A stretch of 64,000 nt of DNA. It comes from an uncultured Colwellia sp. GTDB lineage: Bacteria > Pseudomonadota > Gammaproteobacteria > Enterobacterales > Alteromonadaceae. This document shows, piece after piece, positions 17,790 through 27,295 of this stretch. The stretch spans positions 46,701-110,700 of the forward strand of contig CAJXYE010000007.1 in assembly GCA_913063325.1 (NCBI GenBank), given 5' to 3'. Below the pieces are notes generated by a model. The model did no database searches. It saw only the letters and a list, made by a program, of their open reading frames with translations, and was not told the DNA's origin. Every line of letters starts with the position of its first letter. Position 1 is the first letter of the stretch. Made by a program: the position numbers and the translations under genes.

Positions 17790-19052
17790 ATGAATAGTGT
17801 TCGACCAAAAAAAGTTCGTCTAGGTATGGTTGGTGGTGGTGAAGGTGCCTTCATTGGAGGCATTCATCGACTAGCTGCACAAATGGATGGGAAAATTGAA
17901 TTAGTCTGTGGAGCATTTAGTTCAAATCCTGAGAAAGCAAAAGCATTCGGTAAAACGCTCTTTCTTTCTGATGAACGTTGCTATGCCTCTTATGAAGAAA
18001 TGTTTGCACGAGAAGCAAGGTTAGACCGAGCAGAACGCATGGAGTTGGTTGCTATCGTAACACCCAACCATCTGCATTTTCCTGTCGCCAAACTTGCGCT
18101 TGAGTATGGCTTTCATGTGATTAGTGATAAACCAGCGACCTTGACCTTGGATCAAGCAATAGAGCTAAAGTCTATTATTGAAAAGACTGGTTTACTTTAC
18201 GGTCTAACCCATACCTATACCGGTTACCCCATGATTAAAGAGGCCAGACATCGTCTTAAACAGGGACAGCTGGGACAAATTAAAAAGATTATTGTTGAAT
18301 ATCCACAAGGTTGGTTAGCATCTAAAGATGATGAAAACAGTAAACAAGCATCTTGGCGATTAGACCCAAATAAAGCCGGTATTAGTTGCTGTATGGCAGA
18401 TATTGGCATTCATGCAGCTAATTTAGCCGAATATGTCACAGGTCTTAAAATCACCTCATTATGTGCAGAGTTAACCATCAATGTTGAAAATAGGTTATTA
18501 GATGATGACGGCACAGTTATGTTGCGCTTTGATTCAGGCGCACATGGAATCTTACTTGCCAGCCAAGTCTGTGTTGGTGAAGAAAATAGTCTTAAACTGA
18601 GAGTTTATGGCGAACATGCCAGCATTGAATGGTCACAACTCGAGCCAAACAGTTTGTGGTTAAAATTTTCAGACCAAGCTTCCCAATTAATAAGAACGGG
18701 GGTTGGTCAGATGGCCGAGGAAACCTTAGCTTGTATGCGTACTCCCGCAGGACATCCTGAAGGGTATTTGGAAGCTTTTGCCAATATATATCTGCAGTTT
18801 GCTAAGCAAATTCGACAGCATCATGATGACAATACTGTGGCTAACAGTACTAATGCTAAAGATAATGTTAACGCGAGCTGTGGTATCCCCGGCATTGATG
18901 AAGCTATCAGAGGTATGGCATTTATTGAAAATGTAGTTGCCGCCAGTCAATCGGAATTTAAATGGCATAACTTCTCTTTAAATCCAGCAGATATTAAACC
19001 AAGAACGATCAATGAGATTACCAGGGACAACAAGGAAGCGAATGATGAATAA
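17790..19052 (+). CDS. Gfo/Idh/MocA-family NAD(P)-dependent sugar oxidoreductase
   Basis: About 420 residues from ATG 17790; a GTG at 17709 would add 27 residues that fit no part of the fold. The Rossmann motif VRLGMVGGGEGAFIGGIH starts about ten residues in. EYGFHVISDKPATLTLDQA carries the conserved Lys-Pro (DKP) of the family, and the metal-free catalytic His region is near ADIGIHAANLAEYV. It is cytosolic. In related loci such enzymes oxidise a sugar at C3 or reduce the 3-keto sugar, and that is the likely role given the GMC oxidoreductase and two TIM-barrel proteins in the same operon. The 3' end overlaps the next gene by 8-11 bases. Confidence 0.87.
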   Translation: MNSVRPKKVRLGMVGGGEGAFIGGIHRLAAQMDGKIELVCGAFSSNPEKAKAFGKTLFLSDERCYASYEEMFAREARLDRAERMELVAIVTPNHLHFPVAKLALEYGFHVISDKPATLTLDQAIELKSIIEKTGLLYGLTHTYTGYPMIKEARHRLKQGQLGQIKKIIVEYPQGWLASKDDENSKQASWRLDPNKAGISCCMADIGIHAANLAEYVTGLKITSLCAELTINVENRLLDDDGTVMLRFDSGAHGILLASQVCVGEENSLKLRVYGEHASIEWSQLEPNSLWLKFSDQASQLIRTGVGQMAEETLACMRTPAGHPEGYLEAFANIYLQFAKQIRQHHDDNTVANSTNAKDNVNASCGIPGIDEAIRGMAFIENVVAASQSEFKWHNFSLNPADIKPRTINEITRDNKEANDE

Positions 19053-20094
19053 AATTAAAGGCCCTGCCATTTTTCTTGCCCAATTCATGAGTGATGAATC
19101 ACCATTTAATGATCTAAGCTCTCTTTGTCACTGGGCAGCAAGTCTAGGTTATAAAGGTATTCAATTACCAACCGATCCAAAGTTAATTGATCTTGCTAAA
19201 GCTGCCCAAAGCCAAGAATACTGTGATGAGATTACCGCCATAGTGAACAAGGCTGGTTTACAGATAAGCGAACTTTCTACGCATTTACAAGGTCAGCTTG
19301 TGGCAGTTAACCCTGCTTATGATCAAATGTTTGATGGTTTTGCTCCTGAGCATGTTCGCAATAACCCTGACGCACGAACTGATTGGGCTATTGAGCAATT
19401 AAAGTTTGCTGCAAAGGCAAGTAGCCGTCTTGGTTTAAAAGCACATGCCACTTTTTCTGGTGCTTTACTTTGGCATACTTTCTACCCTTGGCCACAACGT
19501 CCCCCAGGTTTAGTTGAGTTAGGTTTTGCAGAGTTAGCCAAGCGCTGGTTACCTATATTAGATGCTTTTGAGCTGGCCGAAGTCGATGTTTGTTTTGAGC
19601 TTCACCCCGGTGAAGATTTGCATGATGGCGCCAGCTTTGAACGTTTTCTTGAAGCCGTAGATAATCATCCGAGAGCAAATATTCTTTACGACCCAAGCCA
19701 CTTTGTCTTACAGCAACTTGATTATTTAGCCTTTATTGATATTTATCATCACAGGATAAAAGCCTTTCATGTGAAAGATGCTGAGTTTAATGCTTCAGGT
19801 CGCTCTGGTGTGTATGGAGGATATCAATCCTGGCAAGACCGCCCCGGTCGCTTTCGTTCTCTAGGTGATGGCCAAATTAATTTTAATGCTATTTTCAGTA
19901 AACTTACTCAATACGGTTACCAAGGTTGGGCTGTTTTAGAGTGGGAGTGTTGCATAAAACACCCCGAAGATGGCGCAAAAGAAGGCGCAGTTTTTATCAA
20001 TAAACACCTTATTAACCCGACCGATAAAGCCTTTGATGATTTTGCCGCGGTAACCAGTGATAACACTATTAATAAACAGCTTTTAGGGCTGTAA
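19042..20094 (+). CDS. cytosolic sugar phosphate isomerase/epimerase-type TIM barrel
   Basis: About 350 residues. ATGATG at 19042/19045 lies 5-8 bases after AAGGAAG; the longer frame from 19012 lacks a ribosome site. This is an AP-endonuclease-2-like TIM barrel with no signal peptide. Metal ligands expected for the family are visible: Glu in CFELHPGEDLH, Asp/His in LYDPSHF, His in AFHVKDAEF and Glu in VLEWECC. The GYQSWQDRPGRFRSLGDGQI segment is typical of the subgroup found next to Gfo/Idh enzymes. Likely substrates are keto-sugars or 3-keto-glycosides, so isomerase, epimerase or lyase activity are all possible. Translationally coupled to the Gfo/Idh gene. Confidence 0.82.
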   Translation: MMNKIKGPAIFLAQFMSDESPFNDLSSLCHWAASLGYKGIQLPTDPKLIDLAKAAQSQEYCDEITAIVNKAGLQISELSTHLQGQLVAVNPAYDQMFDGFAPEHVRNNPDARTDWAIEQLKFAAKASSRLGLKAHATFSGALLWHTFYPWPQRPPGLVELGFAELAKRWLPILDAFELAEVDVCFELHPGEDLHDGASFERFLEAVDNHPRANILYDPSHFVLQQLDYLAFIDIYHHRIKAFHVKDAEFNASGRSGVYGGYQSWQDRPGRFRSLGDGQINFNAIFSKLTQYGYQGWAVLEWECCIKHPEDGAKEGAVFINKHLINPTDKAFDDFAAVTSDNTINKQLLGL

Positions 20095-20132
20095 CATTTA
20101 CCATTCAATATTAACCAAGAGGAAGAGCGAAC

Positions 20133-21365
20133 ATGACAAAAACAACAAACAGTTCATCTCTGCTATTTAGAGCATGTTGCCTAGCACTAACCGTCACAGC
20201 GATGACTTTTGCTATTCGCGCTGGCATATTGAGTCAGTTAAGTGATGACTTTGGCCTGAGTGATAGTCAGCTAGGCTGGGTTAACTCTATGGCATTCTTA
20301 GGCTTTCCTGTCGCCATGATGATTGGCGGGTTTTTATATAACCAGCTTGGGGCAAAAAAATTACTGATTACCGCCTTTATTTGCCACCTCGCGGGGTTAA
20401 TATTAACCATAACGGCTACTGACTTTTGGGGCTTACTGGTTTCTAGCTTCTTTATTGGCTTTGCTAATGGCTCAGTAGAAGCAGGCTGTAATCCGTTGAT
20501 TGCGAAAATATATAAAGATAATAAAACCACCATGCTTAACCGTTTTCATGTTTGGTTCCCCGGTGGCATTGTTATTGGTGCAATAACTTCTAAGTTTATG
20601 ACCGATGCAGGCCTAGGCTGGAAACTACAAATAGCCGTGATGTTACTCCCTACGCTGATTTATGGTTTTATGGTCATTAGACAACAATTTCCACAACTGC
20701 ATAAAACAATAACCACATCGACATTAAGTAATATTAAAGCCCTATCAACGCCATTATTTATCTTTATGGTACTGTGCATGACCTTAACCGCAACCACTGA
20801 GCTTGGTACTCAACAATGGATTGACAGAATATTAGCCGCATCAGGTGCATCGCCTATGCTGATAATGGCCATGATCACAGGTTTAATGGCTGTTGGTCGC
20901 TATTTTGCCGGCCCTGTTATTCATCGATTAAACCCTGTAGGTGTCTTACTTTCATCAGCCGTTATTGCCACTGCTGGTATTTATAGTATGAGTATCGCCA
21001 CTGGTAGTGCAGTTTATTTCTCCGCTATTTTATTTGCCATAGGCGTGACTTACTTTTGGCCAACCATGATAGGTTTTATTGCCGAATATGTACCAGAAAC
21101 TGGTGCATTAGGTTTATCGCTAATTGGTGGTGCGGGCATGTTTGCAGTGAGTCTGTGGAACCCCGTGATAGGTCAGTGGATAGATAGTGCTAGAGTACAA
21201 GCAACGAGTGTAACGACTAATGCTTTAGAGGCAGAATTATTGGCAGGTCAAAGTGTACTGGAAAATTTAACACTATTCCCTGTGGTATTAATCTTTGCCT
21301 TTGCTTTATTATATTTTTATATGAATAAACGCAGTGCAACAAAACTAGTCGCCACTGATTCATGA
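20133..21365 (+). CDS. MFS sugar transporter, FHS-like
   Basis: 410 residues with GAGGAAGAG before the ATG and about 12 hydrophobic segments. N-terminal TFAIRAGILSQLSDDFGLSDSQLGWVNS and the FANGSVEAGCNPLIAKIY motif resemble fucose/glucose:H+ symporters (FHS) and the related NanT/YfkF-type group. FHVWFPGGIVIG is the corresponding loop 5 signature. It probably takes up the sugar or keto-sugar product released in the periplasm. It sits inside the operon, and its TGA overlaps an ATG of the small dehydrogenase subunit. Confidence 0.85.
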   Translation: MTKTTNSSSLLFRACCLALTVTAMTFAIRAGILSQLSDDFGLSDSQLGWVNSMAFLGFPVAMMIGGFLYNQLGAKKLLITAFICHLAGLILTITATDFWGLLVSSFFIGFANGSVEAGCNPLIAKIYKDNKTTMLNRFHVWFPGGIVIGAITSKFMTDAGLGWKLQIAVMLLPTLIYGFMVIRQQFPQLHKTITTSTLSNIKALSTPLFIFMVLCMTLTATTELGTQQWIDRILAASGASPMLIMAMITGLMAVGRYFAGPVIHRLNPVGVLLSSAVIATAGIYSMSIATGSAVYFSAILFAIGVTYFWPTMIGFIAEYVPETGALGLSLIGGAGMFAVSLWNPVIGQWIDSARVQATSVTTNALEAELLAGQSVLENLTLFPVVLIFAFALLYFYMNKRSATKLVATDS

Positions 21366-21379
21366 GTAAAGGAAATACG

Positions 21380-22054
21380 ATGAAAGAACATTACAATGAA
21401 GAGCCTTATATTGAAGTAAGCTGTATTGAAGAAAGCAATATGGCTAATGAATCACGTCGTAAGTTTTTACGTGGTTTATCTTTTCTCGTCGGTGGGACTG
21501 TGGCAACTGCATTAGTAAGTGGTAACTCACTCGCTGTTGCTATGGAACATTCACTAAAGCCAGTAATAGTGGGCAGTGACCTTTTATCTGATGGCAAAAT
21601 TTTTCCCTTAAGCCAACTAAAACAGTTAAAAGATATTTGTGCCATTGTTATCCCTAAAACCGATACTTTAGGTGCTGCTGAGGTCAATACTCACGGCTTT
21701 ATTGATAACCAGTTATTTCATTGTTACGGGAAAGCTAAACAAACGAAAATAAAACAGCTATTAATCCTGATAAATGATGTTGCCAAAAAGAATTTCTCAC
21801 GTTCGTTTACAGAACTTAGCCAAGATCAGCAATTTAAATTATTAACCGAACTTGATCAGGGAAAAGCTAATTTTGATAAAAAACAACGAGCCGACTTTAA
21901 AGCCTTAAAACAATTAATTTGCTTCGGCTATTACACCTCTGAAGTTGGTGCATCACAAGAGTTGCGTTATCTGGCTGTACCTGGCGGTTATAAGGGGTCA
22001 ATCCCTTATAAAGGTTCTGATGCAAACTGGGGTTCACAAGGCCTATATTATTAA
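21380..22054 (+). CDS. gluconate 2-dehydrogenase subunit 3-like protein with Tat signal
   Basis: About 224 residues from ATG 21380, preceded by AAAGGA; an ATG at 21362 overlapping the MFS stop is possible. The N terminus has a twin-arginine motif SRRKFLRG followed by a hydrophobic stretch (LSFLVGGTVATALVSG), so the protein is exported folded by Tat. The mature part fits the gluconate 2-dehydrogenase small-subunit family, with LKDICAIVIPKTDTLGAAE and YYTSEVGASQELRYLAVPGGYKG. This subunit escorts and stabilises the FAD subunit encoded next. The pair resembles glucoside 3-dehydrogenase LacC/LacA. No cytochrome c subunit is adjacent. Confidence 0.85.
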   Translation: MKEHYNEEPYIEVSCIEESNMANESRRKFLRGLSFLVGGTVATALVSGNSLAVAMEHSLKPVIVGSDLLSDGKIFPLSQLKQLKDICAIVIPKTDTLGAAEVNTHGFIDNQLFHCYGKAKQTKIKQLLILINDVAKKNFSRSFTELSQDQQFKLLTELDQGKANFDKKQRADFKALKQLICFGYYTSEVGASQELRYLAVPGGYKGSIPYKGSDANWGSQGLYY

Positions 22055-22098
22055 TTTTTCACTACGACAGCGTTTTAGCAATAGGATTTGAGGTAAAG

Positions 22099-23823
22099 AT
22101 GACTGAAAATTTATACATTAATAACACCAAAGAAGTCTATGACGCTATTGTCATTGGCTCAGGTATTTCGGGTGGCTGGGCCGCCAAAGAGTTCTGTGAG
22201 CGAGGCCTTAAAACCTTGATGATTGAGCGCGGTCGTGTTGTAGAACATAGAAAAGACTATATTGGTGAGAATAAAGCACCCTGGCAACAACCACTGCGCA
22301 CTAAAGTTGATAACTTATTAGTTAAAGAGCAACATCAAATTCAGCAACAGTGTTACGCCTTTACCGATGCAACTAAACATTTTTTTGGTAATGATAAAGA
22401 CTTACCTTATACCACGGAAAAAGGCACCAATTTTACTTGGATAAGGGCCAATCAATTGGGTGGGAAATCATTATTATGGCACCGTCAATCGTACCGATTG
22501 GGTGAATATGACTTTAACGCCAATAAAAGTGATGGCTTTGGTAACGATTGGCCAATACGCTCTCAAGATATCGAAAAATGGTATTCTCATGTAGAAAAGC
22601 ATGCAGGCATTAGTGGCTCATTAGATAACTTAGAAAATTTACCTGATGGAGAGTTTTTACCACCGTTTGAGATGAATTCACCAGAAAAGGCACTGCAAGC
22701 CAAGTTTGCTGAACTCTACCCACAAAGACCATTGATTATGGGGCGAACTGCACATTTAACTAAACCGACAAAATTACACTTATCGCAAGGACGGGTGAAA
22801 TGCCAAGCAAGAAATGAGTGCCATGCAGGCTGCTCTTTTGGTGGTTACTTTTCAACACAAAGCTCTACACTACCTGCTGCGGCAGCTACTAACAATTTAC
22901 ACATAGCCCCTAATAGTGTGGTACACAGCCTAATTTATGATGAAAAAACCAATCGCGTAAAAGGTGTACGTGTTATTGATAATGATGATTTAACTGAGCG
23001 AGAATACTTTGCTAAAGTTGTTTTTGTTTGTGCCTCTACTATAGGCTCAACACAGATATTAATGAACTCGACCTCAAAGAAGTTTCCTAATGGTATTGCC
23101 AATAGCTCCGGCGTTTTAGGGCATTATTTAATGGATCATAACTATAATGCCGGTGCTAGTGGTGACATTGAAGGTTTTGAAGATGAAATTGACAGAGGCA
23201 GACGACCAACCGGTTTGATGATGCCAAATTTTTATTACAAACCTGATGCCAGCCGTAATTTTTTAAGAGGTTACGCTCTTGCAGGAAGCGCATACCGTGA
23301 GGGTTGGCAAAGTTTACAGCACCAAGATGGCCTTGGTGCTGACTATAAAAACAAGTTAAAGCAAGCGGGGAAATGGCGTTTTGGCTTGTACGCTCAAGGT
23401 GAAATGTTACCGCGTTTTGAAAACCAAATGCGCTTCCATCCAACACTGAAAGATAAATGGGGCATGCCACAAATTGAATTTGATTGCCAATTTAGTGATA
23501 ACGAAACCAATATGATGATTGATGCCGCACAGCAAGCAGAAAAAATGCTTAAAGCCGTCGGTTTAAAGAACGTATCAAGCCAAGTAATGAACGGTCCACC
23601 TGGTTTAGCAATTCATGAACTTGGTACTGCCCGAATGGGACGAGATCCAAAAAACTCTATTTTAAATGCTTACAATCAAAGCCATGACATTCCAAACCTA
23701 TTTGTTACCGATGGCGCAAGTTTTTGTTCTTCGGCAGTGCAAAATCCCAGCTTAACTTTTATGGCCTTAACAGTGCGCGCCGTAGATTACTGTGTAAAAG
23801 AAATGAATGCTAAACGAATTTAA
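22099..23823 (+). CDS. GMC-family FAD oxidoreductase (sugar/glucoside dehydrogenase large subunit)
   Basis: 574 residues with GAGGTAAAG before the ATG. FAD-binding AIVIGSGISGGWAAKEFCERG is at the N terminus, the second GMC signature FTWIRANQLGGKSLLW follows, and the C-terminal block has IHELGTARMGRD and TDGASFCSSAVQNPSLT. In the C-terminal block the usual His-His/Asn catalytic pair seems to be His of IHELG plus Asn of QNPS. A Cys-rich CQARNECHAGC segment near residue 240 is typical of bacterial sugar dehydrogenases of this class. It lacks its own signal and is probably carried through Tat by the small subunit. Family members oxidise glucosides at C3 or gluconate at C2. Confidence 0.9.
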   Translation: MTENLYINNTKEVYDAIVIGSGISGGWAAKEFCERGLKTLMIERGRVVEHRKDYIGENKAPWQQPLRTKVDNLLVKEQHQIQQQCYAFTDATKHFFGNDKDLPYTTEKGTNFTWIRANQLGGKSLLWHRQSYRLGEYDFNANKSDGFGNDWPIRSQDIEKWYSHVEKHAGISGSLDNLENLPDGEFLPPFEMNSPEKALQAKFAELYPQRPLIMGRTAHLTKPTKLHLSQGRVKCQARNECHAGCSFGGYFSTQSSTLPAAAATNNLHIAPNSVVHSLIYDEKTNRVKGVRVIDNDDLTEREYFAKVVFVCASTIGSTQILMNSTSKKFPNGIANSSGVLGHYLMDHNYNAGASGDIEGFEDEIDRGRRPTGLMMPNFYYKPDASRNFLRGYALAGSAYREGWQSLQHQDGLGADYKNKLKQAGKWRFGLYAQGEMLPRFENQMRFHPTLKDKWGMPQIEFDCQFSDNETNMMIDAAQQAEKMLKAVGLKNVSSQVMNGPPGLAIHELGTARMGRDPKNSILNAYNQSHDIPNLFVTDGASFCSSAVQNPSLTFMALTVRAVDYCVKEMNAKRI

Positions 23824-23894
23824 AGAGATATTTTAAAAAGTGAGTTTAAATACATTATTTAAAAAGATACGTTAAATAAATAAAAGAGAGAGTT

Positions 23895-24782
23895 ATGAAA
23901 CTAAAAAAATTATTTAAAAAAGCAATGTCGATTATGATATTACTGCCCTTGCTAAGCAATGTTAATGCTCATACTGTGGATAGAAGCGTAAATGGGAATA
24001 CTATGAATAAAGTACCTAAACTCAGTGTACAACTTTGGTCTGTTAAAGATGTTATTGGTAAAGACTTCAAGGGCACTCTAAAAACCTTAGCGGGTATGGG
24101 CTTTGAGGGGGTCGAATTTGCTGGTGAATTTGGGCCTTATAAAAATGATGCGAAAGGCTTAAAGAACTTCTTAGACTCTATTAATTTACAAGCAAGTGGT
24201 GCACATGTTTCTTTTGAACAACTCAACCCAAGTAACTTCGACAAAACGGTCACTTTTTATCAACAGCTAAACCTTGATACCTTAATTATCGGTTGGGATG
24301 AACGAGCATGGCATCCACAAGGTATTAAAGAAGTCGTTAAGTTACTTAATCAGCTAGATAAAAAATTAGCTCCTTATAATATTAAGACTGGCTTTCACAA
24401 CCACGACCACGAATTTAATGACTTTCAAGGTACTACTTACTGGGACTACCTAGCAATGAACACTGCTGATTCGGTGGTATTACAGCAAGATGTTGGCTGG
24501 ACAACCTATGCAGGAAAAGATGCTGTAGAGTACGTAAATAAATACCCTAATAGAACACTTACCACCCACTACAAAGTACGTATTCCTGAAGGTGTAAAAG
24601 GCAAACTACCTATTATCGGTCAAGATACCATTGACTGGCTAAACCTATTAACAGCAAATATTAATGTAGGTGGCACCAAGTGGATAGTTGTTGAGCAAGA
24701 AGAGTATCCGAATGGATTAAGCTCTCTAGATGCAGTAGCTTTATCTAAAAAAGGCTTGGATGGATATATTAAGCAACTTTAG
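23895..24782 (+). CDS. secreted sugar isomerase/epimerase-type TIM barrel
   Basis: 295 residues with a Sec signal (KKLFKKAMSIMILLPLLS, cleavage near VNAHT). The mature protein is an AP-endonuclease-2-like TIM barrel. LSVQLWSVKDVIGKDFKGTL and MGFEGVEFAGEFG open it, and probable metal ligands are Glu in VEFAGE, His in FHNHDHEF, Asp in LQQDVGW and Glu in WIVVEQEEY. In Bacteroidetes and Alteromonadales such periplasmic proteins sit beside GMC or Gfo/Idh enzymes and cleave or isomerise 3-keto-glycosides. That fits here but is inference. It is the last gene of the operon; a short hairpin (AGTCAT/ATGACT at 24790-24805) follows. Confidence 0.82.
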   Translation: MKLKKLFKKAMSIMILLPLLSNVNAHTVDRSVNGNTMNKVPKLSVQLWSVKDVIGKDFKGTLKTLAGMGFEGVEFAGEFGPYKNDAKGLKNFLDSINLQASGAHVSFEQLNPSNFDKTVTFYQQLNLDTLIIGWDERAWHPQGIKEVVKLLNQLDKKLAPYNIKTGFHNHDHEFNDFQGTTYWDYLAMNTADSVVLQQDVGWTTYAGKDAVEYVNKYPNRTLTTHYKVRIPEGVKGKLPIIGQDTIDWLNLLTANINVGGTKWIVVEQEEYPNGLSSLDAVALSKKGLDGYIKQL

Positions 24783-24901
24783 CACAATCAGTCATTTAGA
24801 TGACTAATTATCCTTATATAAGTGGTTAGCATTTGCTTTATTAAGTGAGTTTCTATAAGTTAATTATTAAAATAAAAATAATTAGAGAAGACGGACGTAG
24901 T

Positions 24902-26059
24902 ATGAGTACTGTTCTTTTTAATACACTTGACTTAGCATTGCTTTTCACTATCTATCAATGTGTTTTATTTGCCTTTTTTTTACTACTAATAAAAAAAGGC
25001 AAAAAGCAAAGCAACGTATTATTAGCCTTGTTCCTATTGTCCTATGCGGCAATACCACTTGATACCCTGATTAATTTTGGCGAAGCATTTCGCCAATTTT
25101 CCATCGAGTTCTCACCTAATGTTTTTTATGTTTTTGGCTTAGCTTATTGGCTAGAAGCCGTATTACTACTCTTCTACGTTCGCTCTCTTATTTATAAAGA
25201 CTTTAGCTTTAAAAGAATCAACCTTTTATATCTATTACCTTTTGTTCTTTACCTTTTTTATGAAACCAGTAACTGGTACATGATTGATAGTACTACTAAA
25301 ATAGCGATTCTAAATGGTTACCAAATAGAGGCTGAGCCATTTCATACTCGTTTTATCAATTTGTTCAGAGAATGTTTTAGAACATTTTGTGGGGTATTGT
25401 GCTTACTTGAACTGCGCCATTACCAAAGACAAATCAAAAATAACTTTGCTGATATTGAAGATGTCGATCTTACTTGGCTCAAAATTTTAGTTATTGGCTT
25501 TCTAATCATTAAAGTACAGGCTGTATTGGTGACTATTGGTTACATGACCTCAATAGACCTGCATTTTGCTATTAATTACCCTGTCATTGGCCAACTTTCT
25601 AATTTCATGGTGATGTTTTTAATCAGCTTTCTAATATTTTTTAGCTTAGGGGTATCAAACCTCTTTCACGGTATTGATAGCTCAATCGTGACCACCCCAG
25701 AAAAACAGTCAATAGACCCTGCTCAAGTCAGTGCGCTAACACTCTATATGGAAGAGCATAAACCATATTTAAATCACCTGCTCACCTTAGATAACCTTGC
25801 TACACAAACGTTTATGCCACCACGACAGTTATCACAAGTCATTAATAGGCACTTTGAAAAAAACTTCTTTGAATTCATCAATAGTTACCGCATAGAAGAG
25901 TCCAAAATATTACTCACAAAAGAGGAGAATTCCAAAATCACCATGTTAGAAATAATGGCTCAGGCAGGATTTAACAGCAAAGCAACGTTTAATACCTTCT
26001 TTAAAAAAGTGGTCGGCATGACACCAACGCAATATAGAAGAGAGCAGCGAGAACAATAA
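24902..26059 (+). CDS. membrane-anchored AraC-family regulator (first of tandem pair)
   Basis: 385 residues from ATG 24902; the frame opens upstream at 24845, but alignment with the downstream paralogue (both start M-S/T-TVLFN) fixes the start. The N-terminal about 240 residues hold seven predicted membrane segments (for example LALLFTIYQCVLFAFFLLLI). The C-terminal 100 residues are an AraC HTH: LDNLATQTFMPPRQLSQVIN and IMAQAGFNSKATFNTFFKK. Sensing is probably at the membrane. The gene lies directly upstream of a paralogue and between the GMC operon and the GH5 gene, so either could be its target. Confidence 0.88.
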   Translation: MSTVLFNTLDLALLFTIYQCVLFAFFLLLIKKGKKQSNVLLALFLLSYAAIPLDTLINFGEAFRQFSIEFSPNVFYVFGLAYWLEAVLLLFYVRSLIYKDFSFKRINLLYLLPFVLYLFYETSNWYMIDSTTKIAILNGYQIEAEPFHTRFINLFRECFRTFCGVLCLLELRHYQRQIKNNFADIEDVDLTWLKILVIGFLIIKVQAVLVTIGYMTSIDLHFAINYPVIGQLSNFMVMFLISFLIFFSLGVSNLFHGIDSSIVTTPEKQSIDPAQVSALTLYMEEHKPYLNHLLTLDNLATQTFMPPRQLSQVINRHFEKNFFEFINSYRIEESKILLTKEENSKITMLEIMAQAGFNSKATFNTFFKKVVGMTPTQYRREQREQ

Positions 26060-26101
26060 TTGAACTGTATCTATCCTATTTATTTCTTCGAGAAAGCGTA
26101 A

Positions 26102-27295
26102 ATGACAACAGTGCTATTTAATAGCCACGACATCGTATTGTTAGTGGTTGCTTACGTCTGCTTTTTGTTTGCACTGATGACGCTGTTTAGTCGCCGTAAA
26201 TCTGACTCAAGCCATTTTTTCTTAGGCTTTTTTTTATTATCCCAAGCGTGTATTTCTACCTATACATTAGCTTTATACGGTGAAGCATTTCACCACTGGT
26301 CTGTTGAAAATACACCGGCTATATTTGCAACTTTAGAGCTGGCTCTTTGGCTAGAAGGGCCGTTGTTATTACTCTATGTGCGCTCGGCTATATTCCAACA
26401 ACTTCACTTTAAAAAGCGTGATTTGCTGTTATTACTGCCCTTATTTATCTACATGGTGGTGCTAGTTGTTGTTAACATTCAATTTGAATCCGAACAGGGA
26501 GCCGACTTTTTGCTTTTTTTGAGTTCAAACTACAGTCAATACTATGAACATCTACGTAATATTGGCCGGGCAGTTTTTGGTTTCTGGGCCTTTTTCACCA
26601 TACGTCACTACCAAAATCACCTTTCAATAGCCTACTCTAATCCTGAGTCAGTCAATTATGCTTGGCTTAAAATCTTAGTCATTGGTTTTATTATTTTAAG
26701 ATTGTGGTCTGAAAGTTACTTGCTCATTTATACCTTTGTTACGGCAATTTTTGACACGTCAGCGGTTACTTTAATCGATTTCAATTTAATGGGGGTTTTA
26801 GAGAATTATGGCCAATTATTACTCATATCTACTTTGTTATTTTTTGCTTTATCAGACCCTCGCAATATTCTAAGGGTAAGTAAAGAAACGCTCGATGGCA
26901 TTACTAAAGCTGATACTGCTAATACAGATTTAACTAAAGCAGATAAGCCTAATACTTATTCACCTGAACAAGTTGCCCGCGTCTGTAAGCACATGGAAAA
27001 ACAACGGCCCTATTTAAACAGCCAGCTAAAAATTGATAATTTAGCCCAACAAGTGTCTCTATCACCTAAGCTACTTTCTAATTTAATCAATCGAGAGTTT
27101 AACGTTAACTTTTTTGAATACATTAATAGCTATCGTTTAAAGGAGATATGCTCCTACCTTGTTGATCCTGAGATGGATGAGCAATCGATAATTGATCTTG
27201 CCTTTCTTGCCGGCTACAACAGTAAAAGCAGCTTTAATCGATTATTTAAAATAGACACAGGGAAAACGCCTTCACAATTTCGAAAAGAAAGATAA
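26102..27295 (+). CDS. membrane-anchored AraC-family regulator (second of tandem pair)
   Basis: 397 residues. Same architecture as its neighbour 42 bases upstream: seven hydrophobic N-terminal segments, a linker (about 265-290, KADTANTDLTKADKPNT), and an AraC HTH with LAQQVSLSPKLLSNLINREF and LAFLAGYNSKSSFNRLFK. The two share WLEGP/WLEAV, RHYQ and W-LKILVIGF blocks at matching positions, so the pair arose by tandem duplication. The linker is longer here. It probably controls the carbohydrate genes to its right, where TTGAACGTTCAA-type palindromes occur, but no direct evidence ties it to them. Confidence 0.88.
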   Translation: MTTVLFNSHDIVLLVVAYVCFLFALMTLFSRRKSDSSHFFLGFFLLSQACISTYTLALYGEAFHHWSVENTPAIFATLELALWLEGPLLLLYVRSAIFQQLHFKKRDLLLLLPLFIYMVVLVVVNIQFESEQGADFLLFLSSNYSQYYEHLRNIGRAVFGFWAFFTIRHYQNHLSIAYSNPESVNYAWLKILVIGFIILRLWSESYLLIYTFVTAIFDTSAVTLIDFNLMGVLENYGQLLLISTLLFFALSDPRNILRVSKETLDGITKADTANTDLTKADKPNTYSPEQVARVCKHMEKQRPYLNSQLKIDNLAQQVSLSPKLLSNLINREFNVNFFEYINSYRLKEICSYLVDPEMDEQSIIDLAFLAGYNSKSSFNRLFKIDTGKTPSQFRKER

